DNA of 42,506 nt, from contig DASUBV010000094.1 of assembly GCA_035763085.1 (NCBI GenBank), positions 1-42,506 of the forward strand, read 5' to 3'. A program made the position numbers and the translations under genes. The notes beneath the pieces were generated by a model that saw nothing but the letters and a program-made list of their open reading frames with translations, did not search any database and had not been told where the DNA came from. The DNA is from DASUBV01 sp035763085 (lineage in GTDB: Bacteria > Actinomycetota > Actinomycetes > Streptosporangiales > Streptosporangiaceae). Every line of letters begins with the position of its first letter. Position 1 is the stretch's first letter. This document shows positions 7,904 to 14,092 of the stretch, in pieces.

Positions 7904-8617
7904 TTACCCGCGGTTGTTTCCCTGTCCCGGGGCCGGCGACTCCGGCCCGGTGCCTTCCGTCGGTCCGCCGGCGGTACGCTGCACGGTGAGCCGGCAGCCG
8001 CCCCCGAACGGGTCCCTCGGCGTGAGCCGTTCCACCTGAAGCCGGCCGAGTCCCTCGGCAAGCCCTTCGGCGAGGCCGAGGTGCAGCTGGCAGACCGTGC
8101 CCGGATCCGCCGCCGCCACCTTGGCGAACGGGCAGCGCCCGAGCGTGAACTCCAGCCGGCGCCCCCGCCCGGCGCGGGCCGGGCGGAAGCCGCGGCGTGA
8201 CAGCTCCTGCTCCATCAGGTCGGCGGGGTCACCCGGGCCGGAGATCTCAGCGGCCCGCCGGTGCCCGTCCTGGCGGCCCGCCTGCCGCGGTTCCTGCCCG
8301 CGTCGGATGGCCGCCGACAGCAGGCCCGCCAGCCACGCGTACGAACCCGGGACGTCCCACCGCTCGGCCACCTCGGGATGCTGACGGTACAGCAGGCGCG
8401 GCCGGCCCGGCCGGTCCCGCTGCTCCGTCTCCTCGGTCACCAGCCCGGCGTCCTTCAGCACCGCCAGGTGCTGCCGCACGGCGTTGTGGTTGAGCCGGAC
8501 GTGCGCGGTCAGCTCATCGACGCCGACCGGCCCGTCCGCCTCCACGATGTAGCGGAACAGGCGGTAGCGCGTCGCGTCCCCCAGCGCCCTGGCCTCAAGC
8601 TGAAGGTCGGCGGGCAT
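7904..8617 (-). CDS. ArsR/SufR-like winged-helix regulator with C-terminal Cys motif
   Basis: Residues 1-90 form a winged helix: ARALGDATRYRLFRYI, then the recognition region LNHNAVRQHLAVLKDAGLV and the wing with RPGRPRLLY. The C-terminal half contains CPFAKVAAADPGTVCQLH, a Cys-rich motif resembling the cluster-binding end of SufR-type regulators, so iron-sulfur or metal sensing is plausible. The start is ATG 8617, directly behind GGAGG, although the frame is open to 8653. Upstream is an AT-rich stretch with TAGTAT as possible -10 box. It heads the operon with the hypothetical gene and moeA. Which genes it regulates is unknown. Confidence 0.8.
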   Translation of the reverse strand: MPADLQLEARALGDATRYRLFRYIVEADGPVGVDELTAHVRLNHNAVRQHLAVLKDAGLVTEETEQRDRPGRPRLLYRQHPEVAERWDVPGSYAWLAGLLSAAIRRGQEPRQAGRQDGHRRAAEISGPGDPADLMEQELSRRGFRPARAGRGRRLEFTLGRCPFAKVAAADPGTVCQLHLGLAEGLAEGLGRLQVERLTPRDPFGGGCRLTVQRTAGGPTEGTGPESPAPGQGNNRG

Positions 8618-8941
8618 GGCCACCTCCTGTCCCGGAATATTGTTCAGCTCCATACTAGAAAAACACCGACGGTATCAGGTGCCCCTGTCAGGTAGCCGGC
8701 CGTTCCCGCTGCGGGGTGGTTGAGGTGGTGGCCGGGCATCTCGTACGGGCCAGGGGCGGGCGGCCATGCGCTGCGGCAGCGGCGGGCCGCAACAGCCAGC
8801 GTGAAGGAGCCACCCGCTTGCCGTGCCTGCCGCTTGTCCTCTGAGGGACGTCAGCCTCCTGCTGGTGAATATATCTAGTGCAAGGCGGAAAATTAGCCCG
8901 GTCAGCCTTTGGTCTCTCGTGAAGGCCGATGAGTCAGGAGA
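8618..8941. other. Intergenic region upstream of the ArsR-type regulator
   Basis: About 320 bases without a credible gene. It holds two AT-rich patches: 8636-8675, next to the regulator start, with TAGTAT on the minus strand as possible -10, and 8865-8895, containing ATATATCTAG. I see no clear inverted repeat. The region lies downstream of the marR-type gene and upstream of the regulator, both on the minus strand. Confidence 0.4.
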
Positions 8942-9385
8942 TCAGGCGCCTGCCGAGCGGGCGGAGTCGGCACCGCCGTCCTGGTGCTTGACGAGGTCGT
9001 CAAGGACCGCCGCGAGCTCGCGCAGCTGCTCAAGGTGAGGCCGGGTCAGCTCCCGCATGGTGCGGTCACCTGCTGCCGTCAGGCGGACCCGGGTGACCCG
9101 GCCGTCGTCCGGGTCTGGTAGCCGTTCCACCAGTCCGGCGGCCTCGGCGCGGTCAACAAGCTCGACCGTGCTGTGGGGGCGCAGCAGCAGGTGGTCCGCG
9201 AGGTCGCCGATCGTGGGCGGCTGGCCGCGCCGCTGGCCCTTGATCGCGACGAGCAGCTGGTGCTGGGCGGGCGTCAGCCCCGCCGCCTGCGCCTGCTCTT
9301 CGCTCCACCGCTGGAAGCGGCGCAAGGCGACACGGAATTCCAGCAGCCTCTCGTAGTCTCGCTGCGCGAGCCGGGTCACCGCCAT
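8942..9385 (-). CDS. MarR family transcriptional regulator
   Basis: A 147-residue winged-helix repressor of normal MarR length. Helix-turn-helix around residues 57-85 (PTIGDLADHLLLRPHSTVELVDRAEAAGLV) is followed by the wing DPDDGRVTRVRLTAAG and a C-terminal dimerisation helix. The start is ATG 9385, with GAGGG upstream. Such proteins bind short AT-rich palindromes and respond to phenolics, oxidants or other small molecules. The palindromes at 10556-10616 and 13816-13830 are candidate targets but nothing in the sequence proves it. The gene lies behind the DUF3040-USP gene on the same strand, about 85 bases apart. Confidence 0.92.
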   Translation of the reverse strand: MAVTRLAQRDYERLLEFRVALRRFQRWSEEQAQAAGLTPAQHQLLVAIKGQRRGQPPTIGDLADHLLLRPHSTVELVDRAEAAGLVERLPDPDDGRVTRVRLTAAGDRTMRELTRPHLEQLRELAAVLDDLVKHQDGGADSARSAGA

Positions 9386-9440
9386 CGTCTGGCCCTCGTT
9401 GAAAGTGCGAGCCTGCCCTTGCGAAAATGCAGACGACGGC

Positions 9441-9463
9441 CCGCCCGGGATCGTGCCGGGCGG
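9441..9463. terminator. GC-rich hairpin after the USP gene
   Basis: CCGCCCGG, seven bases, CCGGGCGG: a perfect eight-pair stem six bases beyond the stop of the DUF3040-USP gene, which is read leftward. There is no T run, as is usual for actinobacterial hairpin terminators. It may separate that gene from the marR gene. Confidence 0.5.
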
Positions 9464-9469
9464 CTGCCG

Positions 9470-10459
9470 TCACCGCACATTAGCATGGCCGGCACAGGCG
9501 GCCCGGCAGGCTGCGAGGGCGGCCGGCAAGTCATCCCAGGCAGGGACGAGCGCCAGCGGGCCGCGGCCGTGCAGGAGGTAGTACCTGCCGATTGAGCCCG
9601 GCAGGTGGGCGGCGCTGGTGCTGGGCGCGCCCAGTACCAGCAGGCCGGTGTCGCTTGCCTGGCTCACCAGGGCCTGCCCAGGCGCTCCCTGCAGGGCAGC
9701 GCAGGCGATACGCGGCGGGTAATGCTGCTGGGACAGGACCTGGGCCAGTGCCTTTTCCACGAGTCGGGCAGCGGCCTGCACGGGGTGGTCGGCCCTGCAG
9801 GCCCCCGGGTGGGCGGTTCCCTCCCAGGCTGAGACGATGCGCAGCCCCGCCTGGTAGCGCAGCGCCTCGGCAGCCGCCCACAGCAGGGCCGCCGCCGAGG
9901 CGGCCGACCCGTCCACGCCGACTACCACGCGGGTCACCGGAGCCGCGGAAGCGCGCAGGAGCGTCACTGGATCTCCCCAGCCATGCTGGCCTGGTGCGTT
10001 ACTCAATCCCTGATCCTTTCGCCGTTGCCTTGCGGAATCGTCCGGCTGAACGGGCGTTCCCCGTGCCCGCCCGGCTGCACCGGGCCTCGCGGGCCTGGCG
10101 ACATGCGCAGGTGCCTGTCTGGCGCACGCGGCTCCCGGCAGCGCGCACCCTTTCCCGCTGCCGACGCGGCTGAGGACCAGGGCCGTGACGACCAGCGCGA
10201 TGGATACCGCCAGCCAGAGCAGTACCGCCGCCAGGCCTAGGGGCATGGCGGGCCCGCCGTGGTGCCCGGGCATAACGGACGGCGGGCGCCGCCGTCCGCG
10301 CCGAGGGGAAGCGCCCTTGATCTGTTCCAGCACGGGCAGTTCCTCGCCTGCCGTCAGCCGGGTGAACGTCGCGAGCAGCAAGACCAGCCCGGGAGCGGAG
10401 CCGGCGATCTCGTCTTCGATCGAGTCCAGTTCCTGCTGCTCACGCGCGCTGAGGCTCAC
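9470..10459 (-). CDS. DUF3040 membrane protein fused to a universal stress protein domain
   Basis: The 329-residue frame has two known parts. Residues 1-100 are DUF3040-like: SLSAREQQELDSIEDEI at the start and one strong transmembrane helix (LGLAAVLLWLAVSIALVV). Residues 165-329 are a universal stress domain beginning VTRVVVGVDGSAASAAALLWAA, with a late GSIGRYYLLHGRGPLALVP segment. The start is GTG 10459, behind GGAGGTG, preferred over the open frame to 10513. The linker of about 65 residues is low-complexity and looks like translated intergenic DNA. A GTG at 9967 with GGGGAGA before it could start the stress protein alone. So this is either one fusion or two adjacent genes without an intervening stop. 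Confidence 0.7.
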   Translation of the reverse strand: MSLSAREQQELDSIEDEIAGSAPGLVLLLATFTRLTAGEELPVLEQIKGASPRRGRRRPPSVMPGHHGGPAMPLGLAAVLLWLAVSIALVVTALVLSRVGSGKGCALPGAACARQAPAHVARPARPGAAGRARGTPVQPDDSARQRRKDQGLSNAPGQHGWGDPVTLLRASAAPVTRVVVGVDGSAASAAALLWAAAEALRYQAGLRIVSAWEGTAHPGACRADHPVQAAARLVEKALAQVLSQQHYPPRIACAALQGAPGQALVSQASDTGLLVLGAPSTSAAHLPGSIGRYYLLHGRGPLALVPAWDDLPAALAACRAACAGHANVR

Positions 10460-10555
10460 GGCCGGCACCTCCCTGACCCGCCTGGAACCTTCATGCACGC
10501 CCGCGAGCGTCACTGACGCCCCGCCGTCGGCATCATGCCAGGCCTAAGTTATTTA

Positions 10556-10570
10556 TATCGTAGCACGAAC
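10556..10570. promoter_or_regulatory. TATCGT-type palindrome, copy 1 (imperfect)
   Basis: TATCGTAGCACGAAC matches the left arm and most of the right arm of the palindrome TATCGTNNNNCGATA also found at 10601 and 13816. It lies about 97 bases upstream of the DUF3040-USP start. The flank TTTA before it is shared with copy 3 when that is read on the minus strand, extending the match to about 17 bases. Confidence 0.5.
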
Positions 10571-10599
10571 TATTTGAGGCAGGTACGATGACAAGAAAA

Positions 10600-10616
10600 A
10601 TATCGTGTTCCGATAT
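10600..10616. promoter_or_regulatory. TATCGT-type palindrome, copy 2
   Basis: ATATCG, five bases, CGATAT: a near-perfect palindrome with core TATCGTGTTCCGATA. It is 45 bases centre to centre from copy 1, which suits cooperative binding upstream of the DUF3040-USP gene. Confidence 0.55.
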
Positions 10617-10967
10617 ATATGCTGATTCGGAGGCGTGGATAATGCTTCGGTCTTCGCGATGAGCTGACTTGCTGCGGCGGGGCCGTAGCCGAAAGTTCCG
10701 CAGCTGTCTCCCGGGCGAAGGGACTCACGGGAAGCCGTGGCGTGCTCGCTGCGGACCGCCGTGTCTCCGGGCCGGTATCCCAGTGCGGGCCGGGCGAAGA
10801 TAAACGGCGCAGCTGGCCCTTTGGTCCAGGCGGGCGTTGGGACTGGCCGGGCTATGCTGCCAAGTGCGGAGCGTGATCAGCGGCTGCCGCCGTGCCGGCT
10901 GCTCCCGCACCGCGACTGAGTCGGCTGCGGCCGACAGTGCAGGCGGGAACGGCCAGGCCTGGTCCGG

Positions 10968-11444
10968 CTAACGGCCGGCATTCGGTGTTGCGGACCGCGC
11001 CTTCACGCACACCCACCCCTCGGGCAGTTCCCCGGAGCCGAGAAACGCCCGCAGCCGGCCGGCGGCAGCCGGGGGCAGCACGGCGTCGGCTCGCGGGTAC
11101 AGGACCCGTTCCTCTTTCAGGTTGTGGTGCAGGAGCTGCGAGGCCAGCTGGCGGCACAGGCCGTGACTGGCGCCGCCGCCGGGCTCGCGTTCCAGTGCGT
11201 CGAGCACGGCCCATATCAGGGCGTGCTCGCGCAGCATGACGAAGACCGGGGCCCGCAGCGCGGGGTCTGCCTCGCCCAGGAGCGGGAACAGGAACTCCTC
11301 TTCCAGGTAGATGTGGCGGCGCAGTGCCCGGATCGCACGTTCCAGCGGCTGCGGGTCGTGCGGTGCAGCGGTGAACGCCGCGATCCCGGCATCGATTTCC
11401 TGGTGCTCTCCTTCGAGAGCGGCCGCCAGCGACTCGGTTCCCAT
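10968..11444 (-). CDS. Hemerythrin HHE domain protein
   Basis: A 158-residue four-helix protein with the metal-binding pattern of cation-binding hemerythrin-like domains: EGEHQEID (His near 14), RRHIYLEEEFLFP (His near 44 and Glu near 48), REHALIWAVLD and HHNLKEERVLYP (His near 108, Glu near 112). These ligands would hold a di-iron site for oxygen, NO or iron-stress functions. It starts at ATG 11444 behind GAGAGG. The last 20 residues are a variable tail. It lies next to a shorter hemerythrin-like gene on the same strand, 84 bases upstream. Confidence 0.88.
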   Translation of the reverse strand: MGTESLAAALEGEHQEIDAGIAAFTAAPHDPQPLERAIRALRRHIYLEEEFLFPLLGEADPALRAPVFVMLREHALIWAVLDALEREPGGGASHGLCRQLASQLLHHNLKEERVLYPRADAVLPPAAAGRLRAFLGSGELPEGWVCVKARSATPNAGR

Positions 11445-11528
11445 GTCAGCCTCTCGTGTGTCGTGATCACGCGGCCGGCCGCGGCCCCGCGCGCGGTCTG
11501 CTCTTTCCCGTAAGCTCGTTGTGTCCGG

Positions 11529-11765
11529 CTAGGTGCCGGGCTCGCGGGCGTTTCGGATCGCGTCGTGGTGGTCGGCCAGCAGCGTGTACATCGCCGCCCC
11601 CTGGTAGTGGAAGTGCGGGCCGGTCGCGTCCGCGACCGCGGCGATCAGTGTCCGCGCCTGCCCGGGGTCCCGGCCGCCGAGCGCCCGGGCCAGTGTTGGC
11701 AGCAGGTCGCGGACGTGGCGGCGCCCGGCCCGGAACACCTCGGTGAGTTCCCGTACAGACGTCAT
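11529..11765 (-). CDS. Short hemerythrin-like protein, probably truncated
   Basis: 78 residues from ATG 11765, which has AGGAGA upstream. The pattern MTSVRELTEVFRAGRRHVRDLLPTLARAL followed by PHFHYQGAAMYTLLADHHDAI resembles the second half of hemerythrin-like proteins (compare H-F-x-Y-E-E-x-A-L-Y-P), but the usual glutamates are replaced by Gln-Gly and the last helix is missing. It may be a degenerate or truncated member, or a different small helical family. It is divergent from the 60-residue protein at 11889 and shares an AT-rich promoter region with it. Confidence 0.55.
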   Translation of the reverse strand: MTSVRELTEVFRAGRRHVRDLLPTLARALGGRDPGQARTLIAAVADATGPHFHYQGAAMYTLLADHHDAIRNAREPGT

Positions 11766-11845
11766 GCCTGCTGCTTCTCCTTCGCGCGAACTCGGGCGCC
11801 TAGACACCCCGGTTCCCCAGTTCTGCGCCGCTCGCGCCTACCTGC

Positions 11846-11880
11846 CGTTTATACTACATCATTAGTTAAAATAATTCGGA
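11846..11880. promoter_or_regulatory. AT-rich divergent promoter region
   Basis: Lies between the leftward short hemerythrin-like gene and the rightward DUF6104-like gene. It holds TATACT (11850-11855) and TAAAAT (11867-11872), both fitting TANNNT -10 boxes, and GTTAAAAT, the same octamer that forms the right arm of the inverted repeat at 2072-2097. No clear -35 box is present. Confidence 0.45.
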
Positions 11881-11888
11881 GGTGAACG

Positions 11889-12071
11889 GTGTACTTCACG
11901 GACCGGGGCATCGAGGAGCTTGACGAGCGGAGGGGCGAGGAGCAGGTGACGCTGGGGTGGCTGGCCAGCCGGCTGCAGGCCTTCGTCGACTTGCATCCCG
12001 ACTTCGACGTGCCGGTCGACCGGCTGGCCACCTGGCTGGCCCGCGCCGACGACGAGGACAGTGAACCGTGA
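11889..12071 (+). CDS. DUF6104-like small conserved actinobacterial protein
   Basis: A 60-residue acidic protein starting MYFTDRGIEELDERRGEEQVT and ending LATWLARADDED. I recognise it as the small actinobacterial family annotated DUF6104. The family is highly conserved across Streptomyces-like genomes and its function is unknown. The start is GTG 11889, well placed behind CGGAGG. No membrane segment or cysteine is present. Confidence 0.8.
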   Translation: MYFTDRGIEELDERRGEEQVTLGWLASRLQAFVDLHPDFDVPVDRLATWLARADDEDSEP

Positions 12072-12194
12072 CCGCCATGCCCCGCGGCCGGCGGCCGGCC
12101 GGGAAGGCCGTGCCCGCGGCGCTGCGCCGTCGTCGGCAACGAGGGAGAGGAGACGGAGTGACCCGCCGTGACACCGGACTCGCCAGCGTCGAGC

Positions 12195-12224
12195 TTGCCA
12201 GAGCCAGTATTAAATACTAGAAAT
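12195..12224 (+). promoter_or_regulatory. Candidate promoter with AT-rich palindrome
   Basis: TTGCCA (12195-12200), 17 bases, TAGAAA (12218-12223) is a plausible sigma-70-type promoter. The spacer contains the perfect palindrome AGTATT-A-AATACT (12206-12218), well placed for a repressor that blocks RNA polymerase. It would drive the DUF2249-coproheme decarboxylase pair. Confidence 0.5.
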
Positions 12225-12267
12225 GCTGTTTAATTTGGCCGCATCGAGCGGGAGCCCGGAGGTGCCC

Positions 12268-12597
12268 GTGTTCCCGGAGACTGACCTTCGAGAGCAGGCG
12301 ATGAGCTGCGCGGACGCAACGACACAGGCCTTCGGCCGGCTCGCGGTCAACGACGGCTTCGTCATCGCCGCTGACCGCGCCCCCGTCCCACTGCGCTACC
12401 TGGTCGAGGCCGAGCGGGCCGGGCAGTTCGCCGGGAAACCGCTCCCCGCGGATGACGACGGGGTCTGGCGGGTACGGGTCAGCCGCGTTTCGGCCGCACC
12501 CGGCCCAGGCGTGGCGAGACTGAGCGTTCTGCCGGGCGCAGGACCGTCACCGGCCCGGGACGCACTTTCAGAGAGGATGATGACCCATCGTGGCTGA
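12268..12597 (+). CDS. DUF2249 domain protein, upstream of coproheme decarboxylase
   Basis: A 109-residue protein with the DUF2249 pattern: AFGRLAVNDGFVIAADRAPVPLRYLVEAE, then VWRVRVSRV. It resembles the protein at 1806-2027 but has an N-terminal extension of about 20 residues and a C-terminal tail. GTG 12268 is chosen because GGAGG lies five bases before it; the frame is open to ATG 12223, which has no Shine-Dalgarno. Its stop overlaps the start of the next gene by eight bases, implying translational coupling to heme synthesis. The family's function is unknown. Confidence 0.75.
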   Translation: MFPETDLREQAMSCADATTQAFGRLAVNDGFVIAADRAPVPLRYLVEAERAGQFAGKPLPADDDGVWRVRVSRVSAAPGPGVARLSVLPGAGPSPARDALSERMMTHRG

Positions 12598-13300
12598 GGT
12601 TGCCGAGAGCCGGGCACGCGGGCTAGAGGGCGTGACCAGGTACGCCATGTACTCGGCCTTCCGCGTTCGCCGTGAATCCGGCGGGCTGGCCGGGGATGCG
12701 CGCGGGTCCGCGGCCGCCGAGGTCTCCGAGCTTTCCGGGCAGGCTGCGAGCAAGGGGATCGTCACCCGCGGGGTGTACCAGTTCAGCGGTTACCGTGCCG
12801 ACGCGGACTACCTGTTCTGGTGGATCGCTGATTCCCCGGACGACCTGCAGGACCTGTACTGCCGCTTCCTCCGCACCCGGCTGGGCCGAGTGAGCGACCC
12901 GGCGTGGAGCGCGCTGGGCGTGCACCGCCCGTCGGAGTTCAACCAGGCGCACGTGCCGTCCTTCATCGCCGGAGACGAGCCTCGAGGCTACGCGTGCTTC
13001 TACCCCTACGGGCGGTCACTGGAGTGGTATCTCCTTGCCCCGGCCGAACGAGGTGAGATGCTGGCCGAGCATGGCGCCATGGGCCGCGAGTTCCCGGACG
13101 TGCTCGCCAACACGGTATCCGCCTTCGCCCTGGGCGATTACGAGTTCATCCTGGCCTTCGAGGCGGACGACCTGCGCCGGCTGGTCGACCTGATGCGCTA
13201 CCTCCGCGGAGCGCGGGCGCGACGGCATACCCGGGTCGAGACGCCGTTCTTCACCGGCCCCCGCCGTGCCATCGCGGAGATCGTCACCGCACTGCCCTGA
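12590..13300 (+). CDS. hemQ: Coproheme decarboxylase (chlorite dismutase family)
   Basis: Last enzyme of the coproporphyrin-dependent heme pathway, also called ChdC: it decarboxylates two propionates of coproheme III with hydrogen peroxide to give heme b. The 236 residues match the actinobacterial family throughout. Recognisable are YAMYSAFRVRR, RGVYQFSGYRADADYLFWW, LHRPSEFN-like VHRPSEFNQAHVPSF, YPYGRSLEWYLL, the proximal-heme segment MLAEHGAMGREFPDVLANTVSAFALGDYEFILAFE, and the end VETPFFTGPRR. The start is GTG 12590, inside the end of the DUF2249 gene. Heme supply fits the two heme-dependent oxidases in the window. Confidence 0.95.
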   Translation: MAEVAESRARGLEGVTRYAMYSAFRVRRESGGLAGDARGSAAAEVSELSGQAASKGIVTRGVYQFSGYRADADYLFWWIADSPDDLQDLYCRFLRTRLGRVSDPAWSALGVHRPSEFNQAHVPSFIAGDEPRGYACFYPYGRSLEWYLLAPAERGEMLAEHGAMGREFPDVLANTVSAFALGDYEFILAFEADDLRRLVDLMRYLRGARARRHTRVETPFFTGPRRAIAEIVTALP

Positions 13301-13302
13301 CA

Positions 13303-13318
13303 GGCCGCCGAGGCGGCC
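13303..13318. terminator. GC-rich hairpin after hemQ
   Basis: GGCCGCC, GA, GGCGGCC: a perfect inverted repeat three bases beyond the hemQ stop. A small loop forms if the innermost pair opens. No T run follows. Probable weak terminator, judged by position. Confidence 0.45.
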
Positions 13319-13487
13319 AGGCCGAGCGCGGGCAAGCCCAATACGGAGCGGCTGCGCTGCGCTCGAAACTGAAACGGGCTGGCCGGGCGCGGCTATCTGG
13401 CCGAGGACGACCAGCCGCGCTCTTCACGCTGCCCTGCCGTGATGGCCAGGACGCGTCACACCCGCCCCCCGACGGGGCAGCGAGCCC

Positions 13488-13691
13488 TTATGCGACTTTG
13501 TGCCGCTTAAGAAGCAGAAGTTGGCTCTCGTGGAGTTCAGGGGGCACGCGCCCGATCACCCGGCCGCCCGTCCTCGTGCTTCCCTGGGCGCAGACTTCCC
13601 AGCCCTGCGTGCCGAGTTCATTCAACTGCTCGAGCATGCGTGCCACGTCGTCGGCGGTCCAGGTCATGGTCTTGTACTCAAAAGGTTCCAC
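13488..13691 (-). CDS. Small DUF4177-like protein
   Basis: 67 residues from GTG 13691 reading MEPFEYKTMTWTADDVARMLEQLNELGTQGWE and ending LLLLKRHKVA. The order EYK, helix with L-N-x-L-G-x-x-G-W-E, and a final beta strand LLLLKR is the pattern of the small DUF4177 family of unknown function. It is a single gene, with the TATCGT palindrome about 125 bases upstream, and it converges on hemQ. Confidence 0.72.
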   Translation of the reverse strand: MEPFEYKTMTWTADDVARMLEQLNELGTQGWEVCAQGSTRTGGRVIGRVPPELHESQLLLLKRHKVA

Positions 13692-13815
13692 CTGCCGCGC
13701 CCCCTTGGGAAGTGCTCTGTCGTCAGCGCACGGTCCGCCCGGGGAGCGTGACGCGGGTTCACAGGGTATCCGCCTCCAGCTCCCTGGAACGACCAGATTA
13801 CTGTATGGATAGAAC

Positions 13816-13830
13816 TATCGTACCACGATA
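13816..13830. promoter_or_regulatory. TATCGT-type palindrome, copy 3 (perfect)
   Basis: TATCGTACCACGATA is a perfect palindrome with six-base arms and a three-base centre, preceded by the smaller palindrome GATAG-AA-CTATC. It is shared with the two copies at 10556 and 10601. It lies upstream of the leftward DUF4177-like gene and about 265 bases from the NADH dehydrogenase start. Confidence 0.6.
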
Positions 13831-14044
13831 TAAATTTACCGCAGCTCATGCGGAGGGCCTGGCTGGCCGCGGAGTTGGCCGGGCGCCTCTAGCGGGGGTC
13901 GGGGGCGGTTGTCGCGGCCGGTGATCCCCGGGAGGCGGTAGAGGGAGGGGCCCTCCGGACCCGGCCGGGGCGGCGCCCGGCCTGACCCAGGCGATCGGGC
14001 CTTGCCCGCCTCGTGGCCGAGGGTCCGCGCCTCCGACTGGCGGA

Positions 14045-14080
14045 ATATTTACCAGTGTAGATAGTTTTAATTAATAAGAA
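14045..14080 (+). promoter_or_regulatory. AT-rich promoter region of the NADH dehydrogenase gene
   Basis: TTTACC (14048-14053) and the following GATAGTTTTAATTAAT stretch look like a promoter core. The GATAGTTTT string is the reverse complement of the AAAACTATC found before fdxA (935-945), so the two promoters may share a regulator. Assignment of -35 and -10 is uncertain. Confidence 0.4.
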
Positions 14081-14092
14081 CTGGAGGAAATG

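Larger units (their letters stand above)
10460..10967. other. Long intergenic region with palindromic operators
   Basis: About 500 bases between the hemerythrin gene end and the DUF3040-USP start, both on the minus strand. Positions 10548-10625 are strongly AT-rich and hold two copies of a palindrome described separately. The remainder (10630-10967) is GC-rich. Open frames there have no recognisable domain. Confidence 0.5.
13692..14092. other. Intergenic region between DUF4177-like gene and NADH dehydrogenase
   Basis: About 400 bases between divergent genes. Two AT-rich patches flank a GC-rich middle: 13803-13840 with the palindrome described separately, and 14045-14080 just before the NADH dehydrogenase. 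A GC-rich hairpin (GGCCGGG, six bases, CCCGGCC at 13963-13982) lies between. I see no gene. Confidence 0.5.

Noticed and set aside
10815..10848. DosR-like boxes (GGCCCTTTGGTCC and TTGGGACT)
   Set aside because: Only partial matches to the known palindrome, far from the nearest gene start, and not repeated before the other stress genes.
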